Source: Nocardioides palaemonis (GTDB lineage Bacteria > Actinomycetota > Actinomycetes > Propionibacteriales > Nocardioidaceae). From it: a stretch of DNA of 64,000 bases. Made by a program: the position numbers and the translations under genes. Below the pieces are notes generated by a model, which made no database searches, had not been told where the DNA came from, and saw only the letters and a list, made by a program, of their open reading frames with translations. This document shows positions 30,641-42,426 of this stretch, in pieces (position 1 is the stretch's first letter; each line of letters begins with the position of its first letter). The stretch lies in contig NZ_JAGVQR010000001.1 in the NCBI RefSeq assembly GCF_018275325.1, forward strand, positions 1,674,001 to 1,738,000. Reading direction: 5' to 3'.

Positions 30641-31531
30641 ATGACCAGGATGCACGACGACGAGATCGCGATCGACGACGAGACCGTCCGCCGGCTGGTC
30701 GCCGACCAGCTCCCCGAGTGGGCCGGGCTGCCGGTGCGCCGGCTGCCACCCGTGGGCACGGACAACCAGCTCTTCCGGCTCGGCGACGACCTGCTGGTGC
30801 GGATGCCGCGGGTGCCGGGGCCGGCCGAGGGCGTCGCCTTCGAGCACGCCTGGCTGCCCCGGATCGCGCCACATCTCCCGGTCACCGTGCCGGCGCCGGT
30901 CGCGCTCGGTCGTCCCGGTCACGGCTACCCGTTCGAGTGGACGGTGGTGCCCTGGGTCGAGGGGGCGACGCCGACGCCCGGGACCTGGGACCCCGAGGAG
31001 TGGGCCGCCGCGCTCGGCGCGTTCGTGCGCGCGTGCCGCGAGGTCCCGGGGATGGACGGCCCGGTCCGCACCGAGGGGCGCGGCGCGCCGCTGGCGTCGA
31101 TGGACGAGTGGGTGCGGCGCTGGACCGCGCGGGCCGACCCCGCGGAGCTGTCCCGCGACGCGGTGCTGGCGGTCTGGGAGGACGCGCTCGCCGCGCCGGC
31201 GTACGACGGGGAGCCGCGGTGGTTCCACGGCGACCTGCACGAGGGCAACCTGCTGGTCCGTGACGGCTCCCTGGCCGCGGTGATCGACTGGGGCTGTGCC
31301 GGCCGCGGCGACCCGGCCATCGAGCTCAACGCGATGTGGGGCAACCTGCCCCGGTCCGTGGCCGGGCTCTACCGCGACGCCACCGGTCTCGACGAGGTCG
31401 CCTACCGACGCGCGCGGGGCTTCGCGCTCGCCCCGTCGATCAGCGGCTTCACCTACTACCGCGAGACGTCGCCCCGGATGTCGGAGCTGGGCCTGCGGAC
31501 GGTGCGCCAGCTCGTCGCGTCGCTGGGCTGA
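30641..31531 (+). CDS. APH/choline-kinase-family phosphotransferase
   Basis: The 296-residue kinase-fold protein has 'GTDNQLFRLGDDLLVRMPR' (nucleotide-binding lobe), the catalytic loop 'FHGDLHEGNLLV' and 'AVIDWGCAGRGDPAIEL', with catalytic Asp and metal Asp both present. Such proteins phosphorylate small alcohol substrates; aminoglycoside resistance is not implied. TAGCGT at 30627-30632 is 8 nt before the ATG. It is divergent from the esterase. Confidence 0.9.
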   Translation: MTRMHDDEIAIDDETVRRLVADQLPEWAGLPVRRLPPVGTDNQLFRLGDDLLVRMPRVPGPAEGVAFEHAWLPRIAPHLPVTVPAPVALGRPGHGYPFEWTVVPWVEGATPTPGTWDPEEWAAALGAFVRACREVPGMDGPVRTEGRGAPLASMDEWVRRWTARADPAELSRDAVLAVWEDALAAPAYDGEPRWFHGDLHEGNLLVRDGSLAAVIDWGCAGRGDPAIELNAMWGNLPRSVAGLYRDATGLDEVAYRRARGFALAPSISGFTYYRETSPRMSELGLRTVRQLVASLG

Positions 31532-31629
31532 CCGCTCGACCTCCACCCTGCGGCAGGCCGGAGGGTCCACACGGTCGTCGTGGTCGACCTGTCCTGACGG
31601 GCGGCCAGCCCGATCGGCACGACGGAGAC

Positions 31630-31702
31630 GCGCAGGCATTGGTGGCCGCCCGGCTCGCCGCTCCCGCGTGACGGGCGGTCCCGGGCCGACCAATGCCTGC
31701 GC
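31630..31702. repeat. Long inverted repeat between convergent genes
   Basis: GCGCAGGCATTGGT (31630-31643) and ACCAATGCCTGCGC (31689-31702) are perfect 14-bp complements with a nested imperfect GCCGCCCG/CGGGCGGT stem inside the 45-nt loop. It sits 98 bp after the kinase-like gene and 33 bp before the end of the dienelactone hydrolase gene. A bidirectional terminator is likely; a dispersed palindromic element is an alternative. Confidence 0.55.
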
Positions 31703-31735
31703 GCCTCCCGGCGCCGCGCGGCGGTGAGTCGGGGG

Positions 31736-32479
31736 TCAGGCCCGCAGCCGCTCGCCGAAGAACTCGAGGACCGCGTCGACCGCGACCTGGGAGCGCTGCT
31801 CGGTCACGGTGGAGTGGCCCTTGCCGGGCAGGTCGACCCGGACGAAGTCGTCGCCGAGCAGCGAGGTGAGGGTGTCGAACCGGGTGCCGACGGCGGGGTC
31901 GGAGGCGTAGCGGATGCCGAGCACCGCGCAGCCGTCCGCGGCGCGACGGCGTACAGCCTCGGTGTCGGCAGGGGACAGGTTGAGGTCGGCCGCGCGGGTC
32001 CTGCCTACCGGGAAGGGGGCGCTCGGCTGGCAGAGCACGGGTGCGGCGACCGAGTCGTCCACCATCATCGCGAGGGCGAACCCGCCGGTGAAGCACATGC
32101 CCAGCGCGCCGACGCCCGGACCGCCGAGCTCGGCGTGGAGGTCGCGGCACAGGGAGCGCAGCCAGCCGGCCACCGGTGTGGTGACGCCGGTGGCGAGCTT
32201 GGTGAACTCGCGGCTCACGCACAGCCGCGGCATCGTCCGGACGACGTCGCCGACGCCGAACGGCCGCGCGGCCGGACCGAAGAGGTGGGGCAGGAGCACG
32301 GTGTAGCCGGCCTCGACGAGCTCCTCGCCGAACGCGATGACGCCCGTGGTGAGGCCGGGCACCTCGTGCACGACGACGACCCCCGGGCCGGTGCCCTTGC
32401 GCCACACCGGGTGGGTGGTCGGGGTGCCGGCGACGTCGGCGGTGTGCTCGGAGCGGGTCCAGGTCTCGAGTGCGTCCAC
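31736..32479 (-). CDS. Dienelactone hydrolase-family protein
   Basis: The 247-residue alpha/beta hydrolase has the dienelactone-hydrolase hallmark nucleophile Cys in 'GALGMCFTGGFAL', an N-terminal 'GPGVVVVHEVPGL' strand and the C-terminal His in 'GKGHSTVTE'. Related enzymes open cyclic lactones or hydrolyse esters. GTG 32479 is followed by VDALETW, consistent with the usual N-terminus. The longer open frame to 32950 overlaps the sulfotransferase gene and is rejected. Confidence 0.85.
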   Translation of the reverse strand: MDALETWTRSEHTADVAGTPTTHPVWRKGTGPGVVVVHEVPGLTTGVIAFGEELVEAGYTVLLPHLFGPAARPFGVGDVVRTMPRLCVSREFTKLATGVTTPVAGWLRSLCRDLHAELGGPGVGALGMCFTGGFALAMMVDDSVAAPVLCQPSAPFPVGRTRAADLNLSPADTEAVRRRAADGCAVLGIRYASDPAVGTRFDTLTSLLGDDFVRVDLPGKGHSTVTEQRSQVAVDAVLEFFGERLRA

Positions 32480-32523
32480 GGGGAGCAATCTCCCAGCCCG
32501 CCGGCCGAGGGGGAAGGGCCCGC

Positions 32524-33165
32524 TCAGAACGCGTAGCCGAAGGCCTCGAGGTCGGCGGCGTACACCTCGGCCACCCGGTCCCGGGTGGCCGAGGTGTAGT
32601 AGTCGCGATAGCTGCCGTGCGGCGACCGGTTGCGGTGCGGCACGGGAGTCGGGTCGCCACCGAGGCGGCGCTCGACCTCCGCGAGGTCCTCGGCGAACGA
32701 CTCGGTGCGACCGACGAAGTCGACCTCGCGCCCGGGCGCGCGCAGGTAGTCCACCTGCGGCCGGCCGAGCCGCGGGAGCTCGTCGGTCCCGCGCAGCACG
32801 AACTCCTCGAACCCGGAGTACGCCGCCGCAGCACGCCACAGGTCGTTCCCGCGCATCTTGCGCTCGCCCTCCTGCGGCCGACCGCTCGCCGGTCCCCACT
32901 CGCGGTTCCAGTCGTCGATCATCGACCACCACGACACCATCCGGGCCCACGGGTTGCGGACGAAGGCGAAGGACCAGTAGTCCGCCACGCCGGGCTCGGC
33001 GCGCAGGATCCGCGCGTACGGCGCGTGGCGCCCCAGCGGCGGGACCACGCCCGGTGCCTTGCTGCGGGCGTCGGGGCAGGTGCGGGTGAAGGTGACGCCG
33101 ACCGAGACGCCGCCGGTCTTCGGCACGTGCACGAAGAGCGCACGGCGGGCGTCGGAGATCAGCAC
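32524..33165 (-). CDS. Sulfotransferase-family protein 1
   Basis: The 213-residue protein carries a 5'-phosphosulfate loop 'FVHVPKTGGVSV' (about 10-21) and a 3'-phosphate-binding 'FVRNPWARMVSWW' segment (about 66-78) that bind PAPS, as in the Sulfotransfer_2 family. It probably sulfates a carbohydrate or lipid. It is strongly similar along its length to the gene at 33874-34515 (shared 'WRAAAAYSGF', 'EFVLRGT', 'EVDFVGRTE'). TAGCCT (minus strand, 33178-33173) ends 7 nt before GTG 33165. Confidence 0.85.
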   Translation of the reverse strand: MLISDARRALFVHVPKTGGVSVGVTFTRTCPDARSKAPGVVPPLGRHAPYARILRAEPGVADYWSFAFVRNPWARMVSWWSMIDDWNREWGPASGRPQEGERKMRGNDLWRAAAAYSGFEEFVLRGTDELPRLGRPQVDYLRAPGREVDFVGRTESFAEDLAEVERRLGGDPTPVPHRNRSPHGSYRDYYTSATRDRVAEVYAADLEAFGYAF

Positions 33166-33235
33166 GGGCGCGAGGCTAGCCCACGCACCGGTGCCAGGTG
33201 GGACCGACCGCACCCCGGTGCGGGATGATCGGGCG

Positions 33236-33880
33236 GTGATGACGTTCCTCGGCCTCGGACCCGGTCGCGACTTCGTGCTCCTGGCCCTGCCGAAGACCGC
33301 CAGCACCACCCTCGAGCGGACGCTGGCGCCCCACGCCACCGAGGTGGTCGGCTCGCCGCCCGGCCAGAAGCACCTGCCGGCCCGCGGCTTCGTCCACACC
33401 CGGGCGCACGCGCTCGCCGAGCAGGGGCACCCCCGCGACTCCTACGAGCTCGTGACCATGTTCCGCGAGCCGCTGGCCTGGCTGGAGTCGTGGTGGCGCT
33501 ACCGCGCCCGCGAGGACAGTCGCCAGTCGACGGCCGAGATGACGTTCGACGAGTTCGCGCGGCGCTACCTCGCCGGCGACGACGACGCACCGGTGCCGAA
33601 GGGACGCCCCGCGAAGTTCATCCGCGCCCAGGGCGGTGTGGCGGTCGACCGGATCTTCGCCGTCGACCGGCCCGACGTGTGGGAGCCGTGGTTCAGCGCC
33701 CGGGTCGGCGCACCCCTGGCGTTCGAGCGGCGCAACGCGTCGACCGCGGAGCGCGGCGAGCTCGCCGACCCCACCCGCGAGGCACTGGTCGCCCACTTCG
33801 AGCCGGAGTACGCCGTGTGGCGCCGGCTCGAGGAGACGGGGGAGTGGGCGGGCGCCCGCGGGACCCGTCTCGATCAGTAG
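33236..33880 (+). CDS. Sulfotransferase-like protein 2
   Basis: The 214-residue P-loop protein has 'LALPKTASTTLERTL' near 16-30 in the phosphosulfate-loop position and 'MFREPLAWLESWWRYR' near 76-91 in the 3'-phosphate position, so it is a sulfotransferase-type protein, but it differs clearly from its two neighbours. GATGAT (33224-33229) ends 6 nt before GTG 33236; ATG 33239 is an alternative. Its end overlaps the third sulfotransferase gene by 7 bp. The acceptor is unknown. Confidence 0.75.
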   Translation: MMTFLGLGPGRDFVLLALPKTASTTLERTLAPHATEVVGSPPGQKHLPARGFVHTRAHALAEQGHPRDSYELVTMFREPLAWLESWWRYRAREDSRQSTAEMTFDEFARRYLAGDDDAPVPKGRPAKFIRAQGGVAVDRIFAVDRPDVWEPWFSARVGAPLAFERRNASTAERGELADPTREALVAHFEPEYAVWRRLEETGEWAGARGTRLDQ

Positions 33881-34515
33881 GTGTAGCCGAAGAGCTCGAT
33901 GTCCTCGGCGTAGACCTCGGCGATCTTCTTGCGGGTCTCGTCGGTGTAGTAGTCGTGGTACGTGCCGTGCTTCGACTTGTTCTTGTGCACCGGCGTCGAC
34001 GGCTCGAGCCCGAGCTGGACCTGCACGCGCTGGAGGTCGGCGACGAAGTTCTCGGTGCGACCCACGAAGTCGACCTCGCGGCCGTGCTTCGGTGCGCGGA
34101 GGTAGGAGATCTGCGGCGTGCCGACCCGGGGCAGCTCCTCGGTGCCGCGCAGCACGAACTCGTCGAAGCCGGAGTACGCGGCGGCCGCCCGCCACATCTC
34201 GTTGCCGTCGCGCATCGAGTTGTGCTTCACGTCCTGGGGCTTGCCGCTCGCCGGTCCGTGGCGGCGGTCCCACTGCGAGATCATCGAGTACCACGACACC
34301 ATCCGGGCCCACGGGTTCCGGACGAACCCGAAGGTCCAGTAGTCGATCACCTGCGGCTCGTGCTTGAGGATCTTGCCGAGCGTGGCGTGCCGGCCGAGCG
34401 CGGGACGTGCCTTGCGGGCGTCGGGGCAGGCCTCCTTCACGGTCTCCTCGACCGAGACGCCACCCGTCTTGGGGACGTGGACGAAGAGCACCTGCTTGGA
34501 GTCGCTGATCAGCAC
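33874..34515 (-). CDS. Sulfotransferase-family protein 3 (paralogue of 32524-33165)
   Basis: The 213-residue protein has the same length as its paralogue, with 'FVHVPKTGGVSV' and 'FVRNPWARMVSWYS' as PAPS-binding segments. It is more Lys-rich toward the C-terminus (VHKNKSKHGTYHDYY). TAGCCT (minus strand, 34527-34522) ends 6 nt before GTG 34515. The pair suggests a local duplication, with an unrelated sulfotransferase gene between the copies. No PAPS-synthesis genes are near. Confidence 0.85.
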   Translation of the reverse strand: MLISDSKQVLFVHVPKTGGVSVEETVKEACPDARKARPALGRHATLGKILKHEPQVIDYWTFGFVRNPWARMVSWYSMISQWDRRHGPASGKPQDVKHNSMRDGNEMWRAAAAYSGFDEFVLRGTEELPRVGTPQISYLRAPKHGREVDFVGRTENFVADLQRVQVQLGLEPSTPVHKNKSKHGTYHDYYTDETRKKIAEVYAEDIELFGYTY

Positions 34516-34552
34516 GCGCCGAGGCTATCCCAACGCTCCGGGGCCTCCGGGC

Positions 34553-35233
34553 TCAGGACTCCAGCGGCCAGCCGCGCTGCGCCCAGCCGCCCGTGCCGCC
34601 GGCGACGTTGATCGCCGGCAGGCCCTGCGCCCGCAGGTGGTCGACGACCTGGCGGCTGCGACCGCCGGCGGCGCAGATGACGAAGAACGGGGTGTCGCGG
34701 GGCAGCTCGGCGACGCGGGCGGGCACGTCGTTCATCGGGATGTGGACGGCGCCGGGCACCCGGCCGCCGGCCACCTCGTCGGCCTCGCGGACGTCGAGGA
34801 CGTACGCGCCCTGGCTGTGCGCGGCGGCGAACTGGTCGAGGTCGACCTCGTCCTGCGGGCCGTTCGCGGCGGCCTCCTGCGCGGCCTGCACCTCCTGGCG
34901 CACCGCGTCCATGTCGAGCTCGCGGGCCTGGTCGATCACGCCGGCCAGCGCCTGCGGCGGCAGGGCTCCGGCCTGGTTGAACAGCAGCACCCCGTCGCGG
35001 AACAGCATCAGCGTCGGGATCGAGGTGATGGCCGCCATCTGGCTCAGCTGCTGCTCGGCCTCGGTGTCGACCTTGCCGAACACGATGTCGGGGTTGTCCT
35101 CGGACGCCTTCTCGTAGACCGGGGCGAACTGGCGGCACGGGCCGCACCACGACGCCCAGAAGTCGACCAGGACGATGCCCTCGCCGCTGACGGTCTGCTC
35201 GAAGTCGGCCAGGGTCAGGTCACGCGTGCTCAT
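34553..35233 (-). CDS. Thioredoxin-rhodanese fusion protein
   Basis: The 226-residue protein joins a thioredoxin domain (1-105, active site WCGPC at 29-33, cis-Pro in SIPTLMLF) to a rhodanese domain (about 130-226) with catalytic Cys187 in 'VICAAGGRS'. It has no signal peptide, so it acts in the cytoplasm, probably in disulfide or sulfane-sulfur transfer. A CAGGCT -10-like hexamer ends 6 nt before the ATG at 35233. The fusion links reductant and sulfur-carrier activities in one chain. Confidence 0.9.
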   Translation of the reverse strand: MSTRDLTLADFEQTVSGEGIVLVDFWASWCGPCRQFAPVYEKASEDNPDIVFGKVDTEAEQQLSQMAAITSIPTLMLFRDGVLLFNQAGALPPQALAGVIDQARELDMDAVRQEVQAAQEAAANGPQDEVDLDQFAAAHSQGAYVLDVREADEVAGGRVPGAVHIPMNDVPARVAELPRDTPFFVICAAGGRSRQVVDHLRAQGLPAINVAGGTGGWAQRGWPLES

Positions 35234-35280
35234 GGCTCCAGCCTGCCACGCCCCGGGTGGCGGCGGGTGGGGGCCGGGCG

Positions 35281-35970
35281 TCACCAGCCCCGCGCGCGCC
35301 ACTCGGCCAGGTGCGGGCGCTCGTCGCCGAGGCGGCCGTCGTTGCCGTGCCCGGGGTAGAACCACGTCTCGTCGGGCAGCCGGTCGAAGAGCTTGGTCTC
35401 GACGTCGCCGAGCAGCTGCACGAACGCGTCGGCGTCGCCGAAGGTGTTGCCGACGCCGCCCGGGAAGAGGGAGTCGCCGGTGAACAGGTGCGGCGTGGGC
35501 GCGACCTCCTCGTCGTCGAGCAGCAGGCAGATCGAGCCGGGGGTGTGACCGGCGATCGCCACGACCTGGAGGTCGCAGGTGCCGACCGCGACCTTGTCGC
35601 CGTCGCCGACCCGGCGGTCGACCGCGACGCCGGTCTGCTCCTCGATCGCGTCGGCGTCGGGCGCGCCGGCGACGATCGTCGCACCCGGGTGGGCCGCCTT
35701 CACCGCGGCCAGGCCCCGGTGGTGGTCCCAGTGCTGGTGGGTGGTCACGACCGAGGTCAGCGAGCGGTCGCCGATCAGCTCGAGCAGGCGCTCCGGCTCC
35801 GCCGCGGCGTCGACGAGGACGAGCTCGTCGGTCACCTCGCAGTGCAGCAGGTAGCAGTTGTTGGACATCTTCGGGTCGACGGCCACCTTGGTGATCGTGA
35901 ACGGCCCGAGTGCGCGGACGTCGGGTGCGCCGCCGGGGGAGACCTCCCCGGTGTAGGTGTCGGTCACCAT
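35281..35970 (-). CDS. MBL-fold metallohydrolase (glyoxalase II-like)
   Basis: The 229-residue protein has the metallo-beta-lactamase metal motif HQHWDHH (78-84), 'IAGHTPGSICLLL' with a metal His, 'FTGDSLF' and a C-terminal 'YPGHGNDG'. These are the ligands of the di-zinc site in glyoxalase II and related thioester or persulfide hydrolases. Its ATG overlaps the stop of the DinB gene. An MBL gene divergent from uvrA is also seen in mycobacteria, though that may reflect chromosomal conservation only. Confidence 0.85.
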   Translation of the reverse strand: MVTDTYTGEVSPGGAPDVRALGPFTITKVAVDPKMSNNCYLLHCEVTDELVLVDAAAEPERLLELIGDRSLTSVVTTHQHWDHHRGLAAVKAAHPGATIVAGAPDADAIEEQTGVAVDRRVGDGDKVAVGTCDLQVVAIAGHTPGSICLLLDDEEVAPTPHLFTGDSLFPGGVGNTFGDADAFVQLLGDVETKLFDRLPDETWFYPGHGNDGRLGDERPHLAEWRARGW

Positions 35971-36677
35971 GCCTCCATCTCCGGGAGCTCGTGCGTGCTG
36001 GACGTCAGGCCCTCGCCCGACCCGCGGCCGGTGAGCCACCAGGCCGCGGCGCCGGCCGGACCGGAGACGACGGGTCCGTCGCCCTCCGGACCGTAGCGCC
36101 AGTCGCCGTCGAGGTCGGTGGGCCGGACCGTGATCGGGGTCGGGGTGTCGAACTTCGTGAGCGAGTCGAGCAGCACGCGGTCGAAGTCGGCGCTCCAGTC
36201 GGCGTGGGTGTAGCCGCTGCCGAGGTCGGCGTGGTGGATCTCCACCTCGCGCAGCCGCATCAGCGGGACGGCCGCCACCCGGATCACGCGGGCACCGGGG
36301 GTCCGGTCGAAGCTGCCGTTCCAGTCGCCGTCGGCCATCGAGGCGAGCGCGTCGGCGAAGGCGCCGGTGCCGGCGAGGAAGCGGTCGCGGAGCTCCGCGG
36401 GATCGGCGACGGCGAGCTCGTCGATGTCGCCGTCGCGCCGCTCCTGCGAGGGGTACATCGGCTGCGGGCGCCCGACGTGGGCGCTGTGGAGGACCCCGGC
36501 GAGCGCCTCGGCGTTGAGCGCGAGGTGCGCCACGACGTGCCCGCGGGTCCACCCCGGCAGGAGGGAGGGCTCCGCGAGCGCGGTCGCGTCGAGCCCGTCG
36601 ACCGTGCGGACGAGGGCGCCGTCGGCCGCGCGCAGCAGGTCGCCGACGGCGGGCGTGGTCTCGGTCACGCGGCCCAT
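35964..36677 (-). CDS. Maleylpyruvate isomerase-family (DinB-like, mycothiol-type) protein
   Basis: The 237-residue helical protein matches the mycothiol-dependent maleylpyruvate isomerase/DinB_2 family: 'LLPGWTRGHVVAHLALNAEAL' with metal-ligand His residues, and 'EVEIHHADLGSGYTHADW' with the other ligands. The C-terminal MDMPI-like domain follows. Start ATG 36677 is chosen, with GTG 36668 an alternative. Its last codon overlaps the MBL gene by 7 bp, so the two form an operon. The substrate is not determined. Confidence 0.8.
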   Translation of the reverse strand: MGRVTETTPAVGDLLRAADGALVRTVDGLDATALAEPSLLPGWTRGHVVAHLALNAEALAGVLHSAHVGRPQPMYPSQERRDGDIDELAVADPAELRDRFLAGTGAFADALASMADGDWNGSFDRTPGARVIRVAAVPLMRLREVEIHHADLGSGYTHADWSADFDRVLLDSLTKFDTPTPITVRPTDLDGDWRYGPEGDGPVVSGPAGAAAWWLTGRGSGEGLTSSTHELPEMEAW

Positions 36678-36752
36678 CGTGCCACCCACCCTGCCGGGTG
36701 GACGATGGGTGCGCTGTCGGACCTGCGTGAGAAGGTGGCACGGCCTGTCGGC

Positions 36753-36790
36753 TTGACCCGACGGGGACACTGGGACGAACATCTGTTCGA
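36753..36790 (+). promoter_or_regulatory. uvrA promoter with SOS (LexA) box
   Basis: ACGAAC-ATCT-GTTCGA at 36775-36790 matches the actinobacterial SOS box TCGAAC-N4-GTTCGA at all but the first base. A TTGACC -35 (36753-36758) with 18-nt spacing to GAACAT (36777-36782) puts the box over the -10, so LexA binding would block transcription. The start would give a leader of about 32 nt carrying the GAGGA ribosome-binding site. Confidence 0.7.
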
Positions 36791-36820
36791 ACCCCGACGT
36801 ACGCCAGAACGAGGACCACT

Positions 36821-39841
<3,021 letters not shown>

Positions 39842-39895
39842 CGCATCAGGGGCGACTCACAGGGATTTCACAGGGCTGCTGGCTAGTCTCGCGCC

Positions 39896-40363
39896 ATGAC
39901 AGCCATCAACCGACGTCGTGCCCTCGCCGGATCAGCTGCCGTGGCGGTGGGGGTCCCCCTGCTGGCCGCCTGCGGGTCGGACGACGACAGCACCGCGACC
40001 GACTCCTCCTCGTCCGGGTCGTCCGGCTCCAGCGAGCCGAGCGACTCCGGCTCGAGCAGCAGCTCGGGCGGGACCGCCGACGCGCTCGCCAGCACCTCCG
40101 ACGTACCGGTCGGCGGGTGCTTCGTCGTGGCCGCCGCGAAGGTCGTGCTGACCCAGCCGACCGAGGGCGACTTCAAGGCGTTCTCGGCCACCTGCACCCA
40201 CCAGGGCTGCTCGGTGGAGTCGAGCAGCGACGGCGAGATCCCGTGCCCCTGCCACGGCAGCAGGTTCTCGATCGAGGACGGCTCGGTCATCACCGGTCCG
40301 GCCACGTCGGGCCTCGCGGCGGTCGACATCACGGTCGACGGGGACTCGATCACCCAGGCCTGA
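39896..40363 (+). CDS. Tat-exported Rieske 2Fe-2S lipoprotein
   Basis: The 155-residue protein has a twin-arginine leader (NRRRALAGS), a lipobox LAAC with Cys26, a Ser/Gly/Asp linker (about 28-65) and a Rieske domain with cluster ligands Cys100/His102 and Cys117/His120 plus disulfide cysteines 105 and 119. It probably moves electrons at the membrane face; its partner is not adjacent. TAGTCT (39884-39889) ends 6 nt before the ATG. It lies between uvrA and uvrC and is not a cytochrome bc1 subunit by context. Confidence 0.9.
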   Translation: MTAINRRRALAGSAAVAVGVPLLAACGSDDDSTATDSSSSGSSGSSEPSDSGSSSSSGGTADALASTSDVPVGGCFVVAAAKVVLTQPTEGDFKAFSATCTHQGCSVESSSDGEIPCPCHGSRFSIEDGSVITGPATSGLAAVDITVDGDSITQA

Positions 40364-40428
40364 CCGTTCCCGGCCACCCGACGAGGGGAGCGGCCGGGAC
40401 TGTCGGGGGTCGCCCGTAGGGTTGTCCG

Positions 40429-42423
40429 GTGGCCACGCCGAGCTCCTACCGACCCGCGCCCGGGTCGATCCCGACCAAGCCGGGGGTCTACCGCTTCCGC
40501 GACGCCAAGGGCCGCGTGATCTACGTCGGCAAGGCCAAGAGCCTGCGCCCGCGGCTGTCGTCGTACTTCCAGGACATCGGCAACCTCCACCCGCGCACCG
40601 CGACGATGGTCACCACCGGGGCGAGCGTCGAGTGGACGGTCGTCGACACCGAGGTCGAGGCGCTCCAGCTGGAGTACAGCTGGATCAAGGAGTTCGACCC
40701 CCGCTTCAACGTGAAGTACCGCGACGACAAGTCGTACCCGTGGCTCGCCGTCACCGTGGGCGAGGAGTTCCCCCGGGTGATGGTCGGACGCGGCGCCAAG
40801 CGCAGGGGCACGCGCTACTTCGGCCCCTACAGCCACGCGTGGGCGATCCGCGAGACCGTCGACCTGCTGCTGCGGGTGTTCCCGATGCGCTCGTGCAGCA
40901 ACGGCGTGTTCAAGCGGTCGTCGCAGATCGGCCGGCCCTGCCTGCTGGGCTACATCGACAAGTGCTCCGCGCCCTGCGTCGGCTCGGTCACCCCGGAGCA
41001 GCACCGCGAGATCGTCGACGACTTCTGCGACTTCATGGCCGGCAACACCGCGGCCTTCACCCGCCGCATCGAGAAGGAGATGTACGCCGCCTCCGAGGCG
41101 CTCGACTTCGAGAAGGCGGCCCGGCTGCGCGACGACCTCGGCGCGCTGACCAAGGCGCTGGAGAAGCAGGCGGTGGTGCTGGGCGACGGCACCGACGCCG
41201 ACGTGATCGCGCTCGCCGAGGACCCGCTCGAGGTCGCGGTGCAGATCTTCTACGTCCGCGGCGGCCGGATCCGCGGCCAGCGCGGGTGGGTCGCCGACCG
41301 CACCGACGAGGGCGGCACGCCCGAGCTGGTCCAGGACTTCCTGCTCCAGCTCTACGGTGGCGTCGGTGCTGATGAGGGGCAGGACTCGATCCCGCGCGAG
41401 GTGCTCGTCCCCGCGCTGCCGCCGGACCACGACGTGCTCGAGGAGCTGCTGGGGGAGCGTCGCGGCAGCAAGGTCGCGATCCGCGTCCCGCAGCGCGGCG
41501 ACAAGCGCGACCTGCAGGAGACGGTCGCGTCCAACGCCGCCCAGGCGCTCGCGCTCCACAAGACCAAGCGGGCGAGTGACCTCACCACCCGCAACCGCGC
41601 GCTCGAAGAGATCCAGCAGGCGCTGTCGCTCGACGAGGTCCCGTTGCGCATCGAGTGCTACGACGTCTCCAACCTCCAGGGCACCGAGGTGGTCGCCTCG
41701 ATGGTGGTCTTCGAGGACGGCCTGGCCCGCAAGTCGGAGTACCGCCGGTTCGTGATCCGCGGGGTCGACGGGCAGAACGACGTCGCCTCGATGCACGAGG
41801 TGATCACCCGTCGGTTCAAGCGGCTCCAGGACGAGCAGGGCAGGAGCGAGACGGTCTCGACCGACTCCGGTCCGATGCTCGTCGATCCGGAGACGGGCCG
41901 CCCGCGCAAGTTCGCGTACGCCCCCTCGCTGGTCGTCGTCGACGGCGGGCCGCCGCAGGTCGCGGCCGCCCAGCAGGCGCTCGCCGAGCTCGGCATGGAC
42001 GACATCCCCGTCTGCGGGCTGGCCAAGCGGCTCGAGGAGGTGTGGCTGCCCGACGAGGAGGACCCCGTGATCATGGCCCGCACCAGCGAGGGCCTCTACC
42101 TGCTCCAGCGGATCCGCGACGAGGCCCACCGGTTCGCGATCACCCACCACCGCAACCGACGCTCGAAGTCGATGGTGGAGAGCATGCTCGACGACGTGCC
42201 CGGGCTCGGCGAGGTGCGGCGCAAGACCCTCCTCAAGCACTTCGGCTCGCTGAAGAAGCTCCGCGAGGCCGAGGTCGAGGACATCGCGCTCGTGCCCGGC
42301 ATCGGGCCCCGCACCGCCAGCGCCATCAAGGACGCGGTCGCGAAGGGCGACGCGAGCCGCAAGACTGCAGCCACCGCGCCGGTCGTCAACACCGCGACCG
42401 GCGAGATCCTGGAGGAGGACTAG
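40429..42423 (+). CDS. uvrC: Excinuclease ABC subunit UvrC
   Basis: Makes the dual incisions in nucleotide excision repair. The 664-residue protein has the N-terminal GIY-YIG nuclease ([20 protein letters not shown], about 19-38), a UVR domain near 215-250 ('[12 protein letters not shown]'), a central RNase H-like nuclease and C-terminal double helix-hairpin-helix ('[17 protein letters not shown]'). TAGGGT (40417-40422) ends 6 nt before GTG 40429. First gene of the operon uvrC-rapZ-yvcK-whiA, separated from rapZ by 3 bp. Confidence 0.97.
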   Translation: MATPSSYRPAPGSIPTKPGVYRFRDAKGRVIYVGKAKSLRPRLSSYFQDIGNLHPRTATMVTTGASVEWTVVDTEVEALQLEYSWIKEFDPRFNVKYRDDKSYPWLAVTVGEEFPRVMVGRGAKRRGTRYFGPYSHAWAIRETVDLLLRVFPMRSCSNGVFKRSSQIGRPCLLGYIDKCSAPCVGSVTPEQHREIVDDFCDFMAGNTAAFTRRIEKEMYAASEALDFEKAARLRDDLGALTKALEKQAVVLGDGTDADVIALAEDPLEVAVQIFYVRGGRIRGQRGWVADRTDEGGTPELVQDFLLQLYGGVGADEGQDSIPREVLVPALPPDHDVLEELLGERRGSKVAIRVPQRGDKRDLQETVASNAAQALALHKTKRASDLTTRNRALEEIQQALSLDEVPLRIECYDVSNLQGTEVVASMVVFEDGLARKSEYRRFVIRGVDGQNDVASMHEVITRRFKRLQDEQGRSETVSTDSGPMLVDPETGRPRKFAYAPSLVVVDGGPPQVAAAQQALAELGMDDIPVCGLAKRLEEVWLPDEEDPVIMARTSEGLYLLQRIRDEAHRFAITHHRNRRSKSMVESMLDDVPGLGEVRRKTLLKHFGSLKKLREAEVEDIALVPGIGPRTASAIKDAVAKGDASRKTAATAPVVNTATGEILEED

Positions 42424-42426
42424 GTC

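Noticed and set aside
30641..31531. Aminoglycoside resistance gene
   Set aside because: The APH fold is present, but that fold covers many small-molecule kinases and nothing in the context indicates resistance.
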